Below are positions 8,090-16,844 of a stretch of 64,000 bases of DNA, piece after piece (position 1 is the stretch's first letter; the number at the start of each line of letters is the position of its first letter). The notes beneath the pieces were generated by a model, which did no database searches, had not been told where the DNA came from, and was given only the letters and a program-made list of their open reading frames with translations. The stretch is from positions 62,001 to 126,000 of the forward strand of contig NZ_JAEKPD010000005.1 in assembly GCF_016412875.1 (NCBI RefSeq), read 5' to 3'. The position numbers and the translations under genes were made by a program. This DNA is from Palleronia pontilimi. Lineage in GTDB: Bacteria > Pseudomonadota > Alphaproteobacteria > Rhodobacterales > Rhodobacteraceae.

Positions 8090-8947
8090 CTAGACTTCGA
8101 TCGCCCGCCTATAGAGGTGCCACGTGGCATGGCCCAGCACCGGAAGCACGATGATCAGCCCGACGAAGGCCGGGATCGAGCCCAGGAGCAGCAACACCGC
8201 GACCGTCAGACCCCAGGCCAGGATCACGCGCGGGTTCCTGCGGAACACCCGGTACGACGTCACCACCGCCGTCGGCACCCCGACATTGTGGTCGAGGAGC
8301 AGCGGGAAACTGATCACGCTGGTCACCAGCACGGCCAAAGCGAAGCAAAACCCTACGAACGTCCCGATCACGATCATTGCCCAGCCCGCGCTGGTGGTGA
8401 ACACGGCCTCGAGGAAGGCGGACACGCCGTCCGGCGCCACCGGGCCGAGGGTGGCCGCCCAGACCAGGTGCGCGACCACGATCCAGACCACGAAGATCGC
8501 GGCAAGATAGAGCCCCAGTACCACGATCGCGGCGAAGTTCGGTGAGCGCACGACGCCCAGCGCGGCCAGCCACGAGACCTGCTCGCCCCGCTCGCGGCGG
8601 CGGCTGACCTCGTAAAGGCCGACGGCCGTGAACGGGCCGATAAGCGCGAAGCCCGCGATCATCGGAAAGACCAGGTGCATCAGGTTCGCGTTCGAGGCGA
8701 AGAAGACGAGCAAGACGCCGATGATCGGATACATCAGGACGATGAACATCACGTCCGTCCGCAAGGCCCCGAAATCGTCGAGGCCTGCGCGCAGGACCTG
8801 GCGGATGTCCTGTAGCGTCATGGCGCGAATGCGCGGCTCGATCCGTTCGTCGCCGCCGATCCGCCCCACGGAATGGGCGATGTGCCCGGACGCGTCGGCA
8901 AGGCGGTGCGCCGTCCAGGACAGGGGATTTCCGATCGTTTTGGCCAT
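8090..8947 (-). CDS. DUF2189 family membrane protein
   Basis: 285 residues. The N-terminal 45 are soluble. At least six hydrophobic segments follow, for example FIVLMYPIIGVLLVFFAS, IVVLGLYLAAIFVVWIVVA, MIVIGTFVGFCFALAVLV and a C-terminal VLLLLGSIPAFVGLIIVLPVLGH. The pattern, with a conserved GPFTAVGLYEVSRRRE between the second and third segments, matches DUF2189 integral membrane proteins of alphaproteobacteria. Their function is unknown. It lies 89 bp upstream of nth on the same strand and may be a separate unit. Confidence 0.85.
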   Translation of the reverse strand: MAKTIGNPLSWTAHRLADASGHIAHSVGRIGGDERIEPRIRAMTLQDIRQVLRAGLDDFGALRTDVMFIVLMYPIIGVLLVFFASNANLMHLVFPMIAGFALIGPFTAVGLYEVSRRRERGEQVSWLAALGVVRSPNFAAIVVLGLYLAAIFVVWIVVAHLVWAATLGPVAPDGVSAFLEAVFTTSAGWAMIVIGTFVGFCFALAVLVTSVISFPLLLDHNVGVPTAVVTSYRVFRRNPRVILAWGLTVAVLLLLGSIPAFVGLIIVLPVLGHATWHLYRRAIEV

Positions 8948-9110
8948 GATGCATCCTCCCGTGTGTCGGCCACATGATGGATGCGCTGCGTGCGCCCGAT
9001 TGGCCGAATGTCGCCCAATGCGCGGATGATCAATGATAGCAGCTTCGCGGGCGGATATCGGTCACTTATGCGGCACCGCGCGCCAGTGCGGGGCGACCGA
9101 CCCTCGTGGC

Positions 9111-9128
9111 CGCCCGATCGACCGGGCG
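9111..9128 (-). terminator. Possible terminator of the dctPQM operon
   Basis: CGCCCG (9111-9116) and CGGGCG (9123-9128) form a 6-bp stem with a six-base loop, 20 bp beyond the dctM stop. There is no T-run. The rest of the 200-bp gap 8948-9147 holds no gene that I can support. Confidence 0.3.
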
Positions 9129-9147
9129 CCAAAGCCCGTCGCGGGCG

Positions 9148-10590
9148 TCAGTTCGTGATGATCTCGGGCCCCATGAAGGTCGTCGGCAGGAAGGTCGACA
9201 GCCACGGGATGTAGGTCACCATGATCAGGAATACGAAGAGCACCGCCAGGAACGGCACGGCCGCGCGCACGACGGCCATCATGGGCATGTTCGCCACGCC
9301 CGAGGTCACGAACAGGTTCAGTCCGACGGGTGGCGTGATCATCCCGATTTCCATGTTGACGACCATGATGATGCCCAGGTGGATCGGGTCGATGCCAAGC
9401 TGGATCGCGATGGGAAAGACCAGCGGTGCGACGATCACGATCAGGCCCGAAGGCTCCATGAATTGGCCGCCGATCAGCAGGATCACGTTGACCATCACCA
9501 GGAACATGATCGGCCCGAAACCCGCATCCAGCATGGCCCCCGCGATGGATTGCGGGATCTGCTCGTCGGTGAGCACGTGCTTCAGAATCAGCGCGTTGGC
9601 GATGATGAACATCAGCGTGATGGTCAGCTTGCCCGCCTCGAACAGGGTGTCGCGGGTGTCGCGGTGAAAGAAGGCCGTGACCAGCGCCCAGGGCTTTTCC
9701 AGCAGGGTATATTGGCGCGGCGCGGCGGGGTTGGCGGCGGCCGACAGGCTGCCCTGTTCGACCATCTCGGTCAGATCGGCGCTGCCCGCGGCCTCGGCCG
9801 CCAGGGGGCCCATGTCGCGATAGACGAAGGTTGCGATCACGAAGGCATAGACGGCGGCCACGGCGGCGGCCTCGGTCGGGGTGAAGATGCCGCCATAGAT
9901 GCCGCCCAGGATGATGACGATCAGGAACAGACCCCACATGGCGTCGCGGCCCGACGCCCAGACCTCGCCCCAGCCCTGCCAGTCGCCCTTGGGCAGGTCG
10001 CGCAGCTTGGCGATGGTGAAGATCGTGAGCATCAGCATGAAGCCCGCCAGCAGGCCGGGGATCACGCCCGCCAGGAACATGCGGCCCACCGACACGTCGG
10101 TGGCGGACGCATAGACGACCATCACGATGGACGGCGGGATCAGGATGCCCAATGTGCCCGCGTTGCAGATGACACCGGCGGCGAATTCCTTGGAATAGCC
10201 CACCTGCCGCATCCCCGCGATCACGATGGACCCGATGGCGACGACGGTGGCGGGGCTGGAGCCCGACAGCGCCGCGAACATCATGCAGGCGAAGACGCCC
10301 GCGATGGCGAGGCCGCCCGGCAGATGGCCCACGATGGCGATGGAAAAGCGGATGATCCGCCGCGCCACGCCGCCGGTGGACATGAAGCTGGACGCGAGGA
10401 TGAAGAACGGGATGGCCAGCAGCGTGTAATGGCCCGCCATCGCCTGGTAGAAGCTCTGCGCGATGGAGGCCAGCGACGTGTCTGACAGCACCAGCAGGAA
10501 GATCGTGGAGGAAAAGCCCAACGCGATGGCGATCGGTACGCCCAGGAACAGAAGGCCGATCACCATGCTGAAAAGGATAACGACATCCAT
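9148..10590 (-). CDS. dctM: TRAP transporter large permease (DctM type)
   Basis: 480 residues, almost all hydrophobic segments, starting MDVVILFSMVIGLLFLGVPI as in DctM/SiaM large subunits. Typical motifs are AALSGSSPATVVAIGSI near residue 110 and IGMITPPVGLNLFV near residue 420. It forms the Na+- or H+-coupled channel of the tripartite transporter with DctQ and takes solute from DctP. It is about 50 residues longer than usual because of a soluble insertion at about residues 265-330 (ADLTEMVEQGSLSAAANPAA and onward). It starts three bases after the dctQ stop. Confidence 0.95.
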   Translation of the reverse strand: MDVVILFSMVIGLLFLGVPIAIALGFSSTIFLLVLSDTSLASIAQSFYQAMAGHYTLLAIPFFILASSFMSTGGVARRIIRFSIAIVGHLPGGLAIAGVFACMMFAALSGSSPATVVAIGSIVIAGMRQVGYSKEFAAGVICNAGTLGILIPPSIVMVVYASATDVSVGRMFLAGVIPGLLAGFMLMLTIFTIAKLRDLPKGDWQGWGEVWASGRDAMWGLFLIVIILGGIYGGIFTPTEAAAVAAVYAFVIATFVYRDMGPLAAEAAGSADLTEMVEQGSLSAAANPAAPRQYTLLEKPWALVTAFFHRDTRDTLFEAGKLTITLMFIIANALILKHVLTDEQIPQSIAGAMLDAGFGPIMFLVMVNVILLIGGQFMEPSGLIVIVAPLVFPIAIQLGIDPIHLGIIMVVNMEIGMITPPVGLNLFVTSGVANMPMMAVVRAAVPFLAVLFVFLIMVTYIPWLSTFLPTTFMGPEIITN

Positions 10591-10593
10591 GGC

Positions 10594-11274
10594 TTAAGCG
10601 TCCTTGTTCATGTGCGAGACGGCTTCGACATCGTCTTCGGCCTCGTGACTGACGATCAGGCTGTCGCGGGTGCCGCGGGCGATCTCGACGGTGGCTTGGA
10701 CCAGCCGGAACAGCAGCAGCGCGCAGCCGAAGGGAAGCATGGCGTAGGGGATCACCCGGGGCAGCTTTTCGTATTCCTCGCCCATGTTGATCAGCGGCTC
10801 GAGCCAGCGGAAGATCTCCAGCATGGGCACTTGGTCGGTGACGTAGAAGGCGCGGTCGCGCGTGTCCTCGAACCCGGTCGGGAACCAGCGCCCCGTGGTC
10901 GCATCGAGCGCGGCGAAGGGCGCCCAGTAATCCCACGCGCCCTTGCACAGCAGCAGCGCGTAGGCCAGCGACACGGCGCAGGCGATCAGCGCGGCCACGT
11001 ACTTGCCCTTGGGCGGCAGCAGGTTGGTGATGGCGTCGACGCCCAGATGGGCGGTCACCTTCACGCAATAGCTGACCCCGAACAGAACCAACCACGCGAA
11101 CAGGATCAGCGTGGTCTCGAGCCCCCAGATCAGCGTTTCGTTGAAGACATAGCGCAGAACCACGTTGGCGAAGGTGACCAACGTCATCAGGCCCAGAAGC
11201 ACCGCGATCGCGGTTTCCTCGAGCTCGTCGACGAAGCGCGAGACGGGCCCGCTTGGCTGATAGTTCTGCGACAT
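10594..11274 (-). CDS. dctQ: TRAP transporter small permease (DctQ type)
   Basis: 226 residues with four hydrophobic segments and the family pattern VTFANVVLRYVFNETLIWGLE near residue 40. The ATG at 11274 has AAGGGGGA a few bases upstream; an in-frame ATG eight codons earlier lacks this. An insertion of about 60 residues between the third and fourth membrane segments (residues 108-165) makes it longer than the usual 160-180. It works with DctM as the membrane part of the TRAP transporter. Confidence 0.92.
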   Translation of the reverse strand: MSQNYQPSGPVSRFVDELEETAIAVLLGLMTLVTFANVVLRYVFNETLIWGLETTLILFAWLVLFGVSYCVKVTAHLGVDAITNLLPPKGKYVAALIACAVSLAYALLLCKGAWDYWAPFAALDATTGRWFPTGFEDTRDRAFYVTDQVPMLEIFRWLEPLINMGEEYEKLPRVIPYAMLPFGCALLLFRLVQATVEIARGTRDSLIVSHEAEDDVEAVSHMNKDA

Positions 11275-11294
11275 GCCGTCCCCCTTCTGCAGAA

Positions 11295-11359
11295 CCACCC
11301 GGCGCGCGGACGCACCGGGTGGAGTTTGGCGTCAGGTGATCGCCTCTCCCGCGATCACC
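11295..11359 (-). other. Two intercistronic hairpins between dctP and dctQ
   Basis: A perfect 9-bp stem GGTGATCGC/GCGATCACC (11335-11343 with 11351-11359) lies 11 bp after the dctP stop. A perfect 8-bp stem CCACCCGG/CCGGGTGG (11295-11302 with 11315-11322) comes next, just before the dctQ ribosome site. Neither has a T-run. In binding-protein operons such hairpins usually protect the upstream message or partly terminate, so that the binding protein exceeds the permeases. Confidence 0.6.
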
Positions 11360-11370
11360 CTACACCGTTT

Positions 11371-12381
11371 TTACATCGATGCGTTGATTTCCTGCGCGGC
11401 GGCGATGTTGTCGGCGCCCACGTCGGATTCGAACCGCTCCCAGACGGGCTTCATCGCGTCGACCCAGGCCTGGCGCTGCTCGTCCGTCAGCTCGCGGATC
11501 ACCGCGCCGGTGTCCAGGATCGCCTGGCGTGCCTCGGCGTCGACTTCACCCACGGCGGCGTTCCGCTCGTTGGTCACCTCCTCGAGGATGGTCAGGAACT
11601 GGGTCCGCGTCTCTTCGTCGAGCCCTTCCAGCCAGTCCACGCTGGTCACGACCAGGTAGTCCAGCACACCGTGGTTGGTTTCGGTCGTGCCCTTCTGCAC
11701 TTCGAAGAACTTCTGGCCGTAGATGTTGGACCAGGTGTTTTCCTGACCGTCGACGACGCCCGTCTGCAGCGCGCCATAGACTTCCGAGAACGCCATGGGC
11801 TGCGGCGACGCGTCCAGCGCCTCCATTTGCGCCACCAGCACGTCGCTGGGCTGCACGCGGAACTTGAGGCCAGCGGCATCTTCCGGCGTCTCGAGCGGTA
11901 CGTTCGCCGAGAACTGCTTCATGCCGTTGTGCCAGAACTCAAGGCCCTGCAGACCGCGGCGGGTCATCGAATCCTTCATCGCCTGACCGGCTTCCGAGTT
12001 CTGGAACTTGTCGACGGCGTTGATGTCCACGAACATGAACGGCAGGTCGAAGATGCGGAACTGCTTGGTGAAGGTTTCGAACTTCGACAGCGACGGGGCC
12101 GCCAGCTGAACGTCGCCCTGCAGCATCGCTTCGAGCACCTGGTCGTCGTTGTAGAGCGTCGAGTTCGGGTACACTTCCATGCAGGCCGTGCCGTTCATCT
12201 CGGCGTTCACGCGCTCTTGCAGCAGCGACGCGGCGATGCCCTTGGGGTGACGGTCGGTGTTGGTCACGTGACTGAACTTGATGACCATTTCGCCGTCGTC
12301 GCATCCCGCTTCATGCTCGGCCGCAAAGGTGGCGCCGGTCGTCAGCGTCAGCGCGACGGCGGTGGTTGTAAGGAATTTCAT
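11371..12381 (-). CDS. dctP: TRAP transporter substrate-binding protein (DctP type)
   Basis: 336 residues with a signal peptide (MKFLTTTAVALTLTTGATFA, cleavage near residue 20). The mature protein shows the DctP fold: IKFSHVTNTDRHPKG near residue 34, the carboxylate-binding arginine region GLKFRVQPSDV near residue 170, and AFSEVYGALQTGVVDGQENTWSNI near residue 195. It binds C4-dicarboxylates such as succinate, malate and fumarate in the periplasm. That specificity is inferred from the linked dctBD genes. GGGAG precedes the ATG. Two palindromic boxes lie about 200 bp upstream. Confidence 0.94.
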   Translation of the reverse strand: MKFLTTTAVALTLTTGATFAAEHEAGCDDGEMVIKFSHVTNTDRHPKGIAASLLQERVNAEMNGTACMEVYPNSTLYNDDQVLEAMLQGDVQLAAPSLSKFETFTKQFRIFDLPFMFVDINAVDKFQNSEAGQAMKDSMTRRGLQGLEFWHNGMKQFSANVPLETPEDAAGLKFRVQPSDVLVAQMEALDASPQPMAFSEVYGALQTGVVDGQENTWSNIYGQKFFEVQKGTTETNHGVLDYLVVTSVDWLEGLDEETRTQFLTILEEVTNERNAAVGEVDAEARQAILDTGAVIRELTDEQRQAWVDAMKPVWERFESDVGADNIAAAQEINASM

Positions 12382-12564
12382 AGGTGTCTCCCGATCTATT
12401 ATTCTTGATCCGGCGCATTGGTGGCCGGGACCCGTGCAGGATGACGAATTGGTGAACGAAGCTGCAAGTGAATTTCGGTCGCGGAATTTTTACCCGACTT
12501 TATGACTTGATTACAGTCGGTTGCCTTATTTCTCACCGATATCTCTACGTGTCCCCACATCCTT

Positions 12565-12614
12565 GATGCGAAATGCCGCACAGCCCTCTTCCGCGTTGTG
12601 CGGGATTCCGCACA
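12565..12614 (-). promoter_or_regulatory. Two palindromic boxes upstream of dctP (candidate DctD sites)
   Basis: The first box is TGTGCGGGATTCCGCACA (12597-12614), with 7-bp perfect arms. The second is GATGCGAAATGCCGCACA (12565-12582), identical at 13 of 18 positions. Their centres are 32 bp apart, about three helical turns. As I recall, rhizobial DctD sites have the same GTGCGG...CCGCAC form. They sit between the dctD stop and the dctP start, 184-233 bp before dctP. I see no convincing -24/-12 promoter in the 235-bp gap. Confidence 0.6.
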
Positions 12615-12616
12615 GG

Positions 12617-13840
12617 CTAGCGGAAATCTTCGGGCTTCAGATCGTGGCGCGTCAGCTTGTCGTAGAACGTCTTGCGCGGAAGTTTCAGCGCCTGGGCGGC
12701 CGACGTGGCGTGGCCCTTCGCCTGGCGGAGCGCCTGGATCAGCAGGCTGCGTTCGACCTGGGCCATCTGTTCGTTCAACCCCAGATCGGCACCCGGGTCG
12801 CGATCCTCGACCCCCATGGCAAAGCGCATGGCGGCGTTCATCAGGGCGCGCGCATTGCCCGGCCAATCCTGCGCCATGATCCGCGCCAGCGTGTCCGACG
12901 TGATTTCGGGCGGATCGAGCGCGGCCTGCTCGGCGGCCTGGGCCACGTATTTGCGGAACAGCAGCGGGATATCCTCGGGGCGTTCGCTCAGCGACGGGAT
13001 CCGCACCCGCATCAAATCCAGCCGATAGAACAGGTCAGGGTTGAACTGCCCCTCCGCCGCATCCGTGTCCAGCGCCCGGAACGAGCCCGCGATGATCCGC
13101 GCGTCGATCTCGCCTTCCAGCCGTTCAAGCAGTGTCGCCTGCAATGGCGGCGTCAGGTCGGCGATCTCGCCGATGAAAAGCGATCCCGCCGCAGCCCGGT
13201 CGATGGCCTGTCCTAGCGCCTTGGCATCCGCCGAGGCGGCGGAAAGCTTCACGAAGGGCGCAGAGGCGCGGTCGGACAGCAGATGGATGACCTCGGCTAC
13301 CTTCGAGATGCCCGAGCCGGGCGCGCCCAGGATCAGAACCTCGGCGCGGGTGCGCGCCACCGCGCGAACCCGGTCACGCAGGGTGCGCGCCAGCGCGCTT
13401 TCCCCGAAGATCAGCCGACCCGCCGCGTCCCCCTCTTGCGCCGCGCTTTTCAGGCGGCGGTTTTCCAGCACCAGCGCCCGGGTCTTCAGCGCCTTCTGGA
13501 CAGAGGCCACCAGGTCGGCCGCGGCACAGGGCTTTTCCAGGAAGTCGTACGCGCCCGCGCTCATCCCCTTCACGGCCATGGGCACATCGCCTTCGCCGGT
13601 CAGCAGGATCACCGGCAGGTCTGGATCGATCTTCTGGGCGTATTTGAGCAGGTGAAAGCCGTCCCGGCCCGGCATCCGGATGTCGCTCAAGATCACGCCG
13701 TCGAACTCGGCCGTGATCCGGTCCTTGGCGGCCACGAACGAGCTGGCGGTCAGCGGGTCCAGATCCGCAAGCTCCAGGGTCTGGGCCAATGCGTCGCGCA
13801 GATCCGGCTCGTCCTCGACGATCATCACGCGGATCGTCAT
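12617..13840 (-). CDS. dctD: DctD-like response regulator with degenerate AAA+ domain
   Basis: 407 residues. The receiver domain (1-120) is intact: acidic pair ED near residue 9, phospho-acceptor D in ILSDIRMPG near residue 53, and K in FLEKPCAA near residue 104. The central AAA+ domain is damaged. Walker A reads GAPGSGISK instead of GxxGxGK, Walker B reads SLFIGEIAD with G in place of the catalytic D, and the stretch holding the sigma54-contacting GAFTGA loop is missing. The C-terminal Fis-type helix-turn-helix (AAQALKLPRKTFYDKLTRHDL) is intact. It probably still binds DNA in response to DctB but cannot act as a normal sigma54 ATPase. It overlaps dctB by four bases. Confidence 0.9.
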   Translation of the reverse strand: MTIRVMIVEDEPDLRDALAQTLELADLDPLTASSFVAAKDRITAEFDGVILSDIRMPGRDGFHLLKYAQKIDPDLPVILLTGEGDVPMAVKGMSAGAYDFLEKPCAAADLVASVQKALKTRALVLENRRLKSAAQEGDAAGRLIFGESALARTLRDRVRAVARTRAEVLILGAPGSGISKVAEVIHLLSDRASAPFVKLSAASADAKALGQAIDRAAAGSLFIGEIADLTPPLQATLLERLEGEIDARIIAGSFRALDTDAAEGQFNPDLFYRLDLMRVRIPSLSERPEDIPLLFRKYVAQAAEQAALDPPEITSDTLARIMAQDWPGNARALMNAAMRFAMGVEDRDPGADLGLNEQMAQVERSLLIQALRQAKGHATSAAQALKLPRKTFYDKLTRHDLKPEDFR

Positions 13841-15573
13841 GCCGCGGCCCGAACGCTGGCGGGGACCAGATCAATCTCGAAGATCGCGCCGCCGGTATCG
13901 GCATTGCGCCCCGAGATGCGGCCCCCGAAGCTCTGGATCAGCCCGTAGGAAATCGAAAGCCCCAGCCCCATGCCCTCGGACGCCCCCACTTCCTTGGTGG
14001 AATAGAACGGATCGAAGATCCGGTCGGGCGCGTCCAGCCCAGGGCCCTCATCCGCGATGGAGATCCGCACCGGATCGCCGTCCCGTAGCGTGATCGTCAG
14101 CCGCCCGCCCTGCCCCGCCATCGCGTCCATGCCGTTGGTGACGAGGTTCAGGATAACCTGGCTCAAGCGCACCTCGCCGCCGCGCACCATCACGGGGCCA
14201 TCCGGCAGGTCGGTGACGATGCGCACACCGTCCTTCCGGGTGCGCGCGTCCACCATGTCGAGCACGTCGTCGATCACCGCGCTCAGGTCCACGTCGCGGA
14301 TCTCGACGCTGTCCTGCCGGGCGAACGCGCGCAGGTTCTTGATGATGCGCCCCATGCGCCGCGCCATCTCGGCGATACGGCCCAGGTTCTCGGCCGCCTT
14401 GTCGGGCTTGCCGCGCTCGAGGAAAGTCTGGCCGTTCTCGGCGAAAGACCGGATCGCCATCAGCGGCTGGTTCAGCTCGTGGCTGATCCCGGCCGACATC
14501 TGCCCCAGCGCGCTGAGCCTGCTGGCCTGCACCAGCTCCGCCTGCGCGCGGGTCAGCGCGGCCTCAGCGTCCAGCCGCTCGGCGATCTGGGCGCGCAGCA
14601 CCCGGTTGGCGTCGCGCAACGCGCGGGTGCGATCGGCCACGTCGCGCTCGAGCTTGGCGTTGACCGCACCTTCGAGCGTCAGCCGCTCGGCCAGCGCGCG
14701 ACGGCGGTCGCTGGCCAGCAGAAGTCCCGCGCCGATCAGCAGCCCAAGCCCCGCCGCCGCAAGCGCCTGCAGCAGCGCCGAGCGCCGGGTCGGGGCCAGG
14801 TCCACCAGAAGCTCGGCCGTCATGTCGAGCACGCGCAGATCCTGGCTCAGGTGCAGCGCGCGGCGCGGCAGGTAGCGGTTGTCCGCGATCCGCCAGACGT
14901 CGTGCCCGGCGCGGGCGGACCGCGTGACGGGCGTCTCGCCCAGCGGCGCATCGCGGGCCGCGGTCTGCAACACCAGCTCCGAGCGGTTGGCGATGAAGAT
15001 CAGGCCGTCGGGGTCGGTAAAGAACACCGGCTCGGCCGCGCCGCGCCAGTTGGCTTCCAGCGCGTCCACGTTCACGTCGATGATCAGGACGGCCAGGATG
15101 CCCTGCCCGGGATCGCCGAAGATCGGCGTCGCATGGCCGAACCGGCGGCGCCCGGTATCGGGCTCGACACCGTGGTGTCGCCCCAGCGCACCGGTCAGCG
15201 CGCGCGCCATCAGCTCGGGCGGGGGGCGGCCCAGCCCGTCGCTGCTTTGCGCCAGCACCCAGCCGTTGGGTGACACCAGCCGCAAGCCCCGCGCGCCCGT
15301 CTTGCCCTCCATCCGGCGCAGCAGATCGGACACCGCTTCGGGATCGGCGCGCCCCTCGGCCAAGGCCCGCAAGGCTGGGTGCTCGGCCACCAGGACCACT
15401 GACTCGCGGTATTGCTGCAATAGCCCCAGCAGGCGCCCCGACGCCTGCCCCAGATCGGCGCGCCCCCGCTCTTCCAGCCGGTCGAGCGCCCCCAGCCACG
15501 CCGCCCACCACACGGCACCGGACAGCAGGCCGATGGCCACCAGATATCCCGCGATGCCAAACGCGCGCGCCAT
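13837..15573 (-). CDS. dctB: C4-dicarboxylate sensor histidine kinase
   Basis: 578 residues. One membrane segment lies at about 5-27, a periplasmic sensor domain of about 230 residues follows, and a second segment (LAAAGLGLLIGAGLLLASD) lies near residue 270. A coiled-coil linker leads to the kinase core: H-box SAGISHELNQPLMAIRSFAENG, N-box VILNLVTNGMDAM, G1 IADEGPGLD and G2 GMGLGLSISYGL. The layout matches DctB, which senses external dicarboxylates and phosphorylates DctD. The ATG at 15573 follows AAGGGAGG. The dctD start overlaps its stop (ATGA), so kinase and regulator are coupled. Confidence 0.93.
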   Translation of the reverse strand: MARAFGIAGYLVAIGLLSGAVWWAAWLGALDRLEERGRADLGQASGRLLGLLQQYRESVVLVAEHPALRALAEGRADPEAVSDLLRRMEGKTGARGLRLVSPNGWVLAQSSDGLGRPPPELMARALTGALGRHHGVEPDTGRRRFGHATPIFGDPGQGILAVLIIDVNVDALEANWRGAAEPVFFTDPDGLIFIANRSELVLQTAARDAPLGETPVTRSARAGHDVWRIADNRYLPRRALHLSQDLRVLDMTAELLVDLAPTRRSALLQALAAAGLGLLIGAGLLLASDRRRALAERLTLEGAVNAKLERDVADRTRALRDANRVLRAQIAERLDAEAALTRAQAELVQASRLSALGQMSAGISHELNQPLMAIRSFAENGQTFLERGKPDKAAENLGRIAEMARRMGRIIKNLRAFARQDSVEIRDVDLSAVIDDVLDMVDARTRKDGVRIVTDLPDGPVMVRGGEVRLSQVILNLVTNGMDAMAGQGGRLTITLRDGDPVRISIADEGPGLDAPDRIFDPFYSTKEVGASEGMGLGLSISYGLIQSFGGRISGRNADTGGAIFEIDLVPASVRAAA

Positions 15574-15635
15574 GCGATGCCTCCCTTGCGCCTTGCGTTC
15601 TAGCAGTCCCGGAACGCGCCTGCTAGCGATGGCGG

Positions 15636-16826
15636 ATGCAGCGCCTGTCCCAATCGCCGACCGACCCGGGCTTCGTCCAGGATCCCTATCCTTGCTACGC
15701 CCGCGCGCGGGCGGCGGGCGACATCGTCTGGTGGACCGACTACGCCATGGCCGTGGCCACGACCCACCGCGCCGTGGGCGCTCTGCTGCGCGACCCGCGC
15801 CTGGGCCGCGAAGAGCCGCCCGAAACACGCCAGCCTGCACCGGACCATCTGCGCGATTTCTACGCGGTCGAGCATCACTCGATGCTGGAACGCGAACCGC
15901 CCGACCACACGCGGCTGCGCCGCTCGGTGCTGCGCGCCTTCACATCGCGCCGCGTCGATGGGATGCGCCCCGAGATCGTCTCGCTGTGCGACGGCCTGAT
16001 CGATGCCTTTCCCGACGGCGCCTTCGACCTGCTCGACGCCTACGCGCGCCCCCTGCCCGTGACGATCATCGCGCGGCTGATTGGCTTGCCGGAAACGCTG
16101 AACGACCAGCTTCTGGCCTGGTCCAGCGCGATGGTGGGGATGTATCGGGCTGGCCGCAGCCGCGCGGACGAGGACGCGGCAAACGACGCCGCGCGGGACT
16201 TCGCCGCCCTCGTCTCGGACCGGATCGCAGCCCTGCGACGCGTGCCCGGCGACGGGCTTCTGTCACAGCTCGTCCACGCCCGAGACGCCGACACCCGCCT
16301 GAGCGACGCCGAGATCACCGCCACCGCCATCCTGCTGCTCAACGCGGGACACGAGGCCACGGTCCACACCCTGGGCAACGCCGTGGCCCTGATGCTGTCA
16401 CGTGGCGTGACGCCCGGCGACCCGGTGACGGATGTCGAGGAACTGCTGCGCCTCGACCCGCCGCTGCATCTCTTCACCCGCTGGATCTACGAAGACTGCA
16501 CCCTCTTCGACCATCCCTTCCGGCGCGGCGACCGGATCGGGCTGCTGCTGGCCTCGGCCGGGCGCGACCCGGCGGTGTTCGACCGTCCCGATACCTTCCT
16601 GCCGGACCGGCGCGGCCCCGCGCACCTGGCCTTCGGGGCCGGGCCGCATTTCTGCCTCGGCGCACCGCTGGCGCGGCTCGAGCTGCAGATCGCCCTGCCG
16701 CGCCTCTTCGCGCGCAAACCCGGTCTGCGTCTGGCCGACACGCCCCGTTTCGCCGATATCTACCACTTCCACGGCCTGGCCCGGCTCATGGTCAGCGCGC
16801 CCGCCCCCGGCTTCATCTTTCCATAA
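15636..16826 (+). CDS. Cytochrome P450
   Basis: 396 residues, typical of soluble bacterial P450s. The haem ligand is in FGAGPHFCLGAPLAR near residue 340, the oxygen-activation helix has LLNAGHEATVHTLGN near residue 235, and the ExxR motif is EELLR near residue 268. The last residues GFIFP and the stop are encoded by a copy of the dispersed intergenic element (16811-16831), so the natural C-terminus may have been overwritten by it. No ferredoxin or ferredoxin reductase gene is adjacent, so the redox partner and substrate are unknown. It converges on the Lrp gene with only 18 bp between the stops. Confidence 0.93.
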   Translation: MQRLSQSPTDPGFVQDPYPCYARARAAGDIVWWTDYAMAVATTHRAVGALLRDPRLGREEPPETRQPAPDHLRDFYAVEHHSMLEREPPDHTRLRRSVLRAFTSRRVDGMRPEIVSLCDGLIDAFPDGAFDLLDAYARPLPVTIIARLIGLPETLNDQLLAWSSAMVGMYRAGRSRADEDAANDAARDFAALVSDRIAALRRVPGDGLLSQLVHARDADTRLSDAEITATAILLLNAGHEATVHTLGNAVALMLSRGVTPGDPVTDVEELLRLDPPLHLFTRWIYEDCTLFDHPFRRGDRIGLLLASAGRDPAVFDRPDTFLPDRRGPAHLAFGAGPHFCLGAPLARLELQIALPRLFARKPGLRLADTPRFADIYHFHGLARLMVSAPAPGFIFP

Positions 16827-16831
16827 ATACC
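16811..16831 (-). repeat. Dispersed intergenic element, short variant, copy 2
   Basis: On the minus strand it reads GGTATTT-AT-GGAAAGATGAAG. It overlaps the last codons and the stop of the P450 gene and lies just beyond the Lrp gene's stop on the other strand. It differs from the copies at 21654-21674 and 60499-60519 only at the two central bases. Confidence 0.8.
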
Positions 16832-16844
16832 TGAATCCCTTGCC

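Noticed and set aside
12382-12564. Sigma54 -24/-12 promoter for dctP
   Set aside because: Only minimal GG-N10-GC matches occur, with none of the surrounding TGGCAC or TTGCA bases. Such matches are expected by chance in GC-rich DNA.
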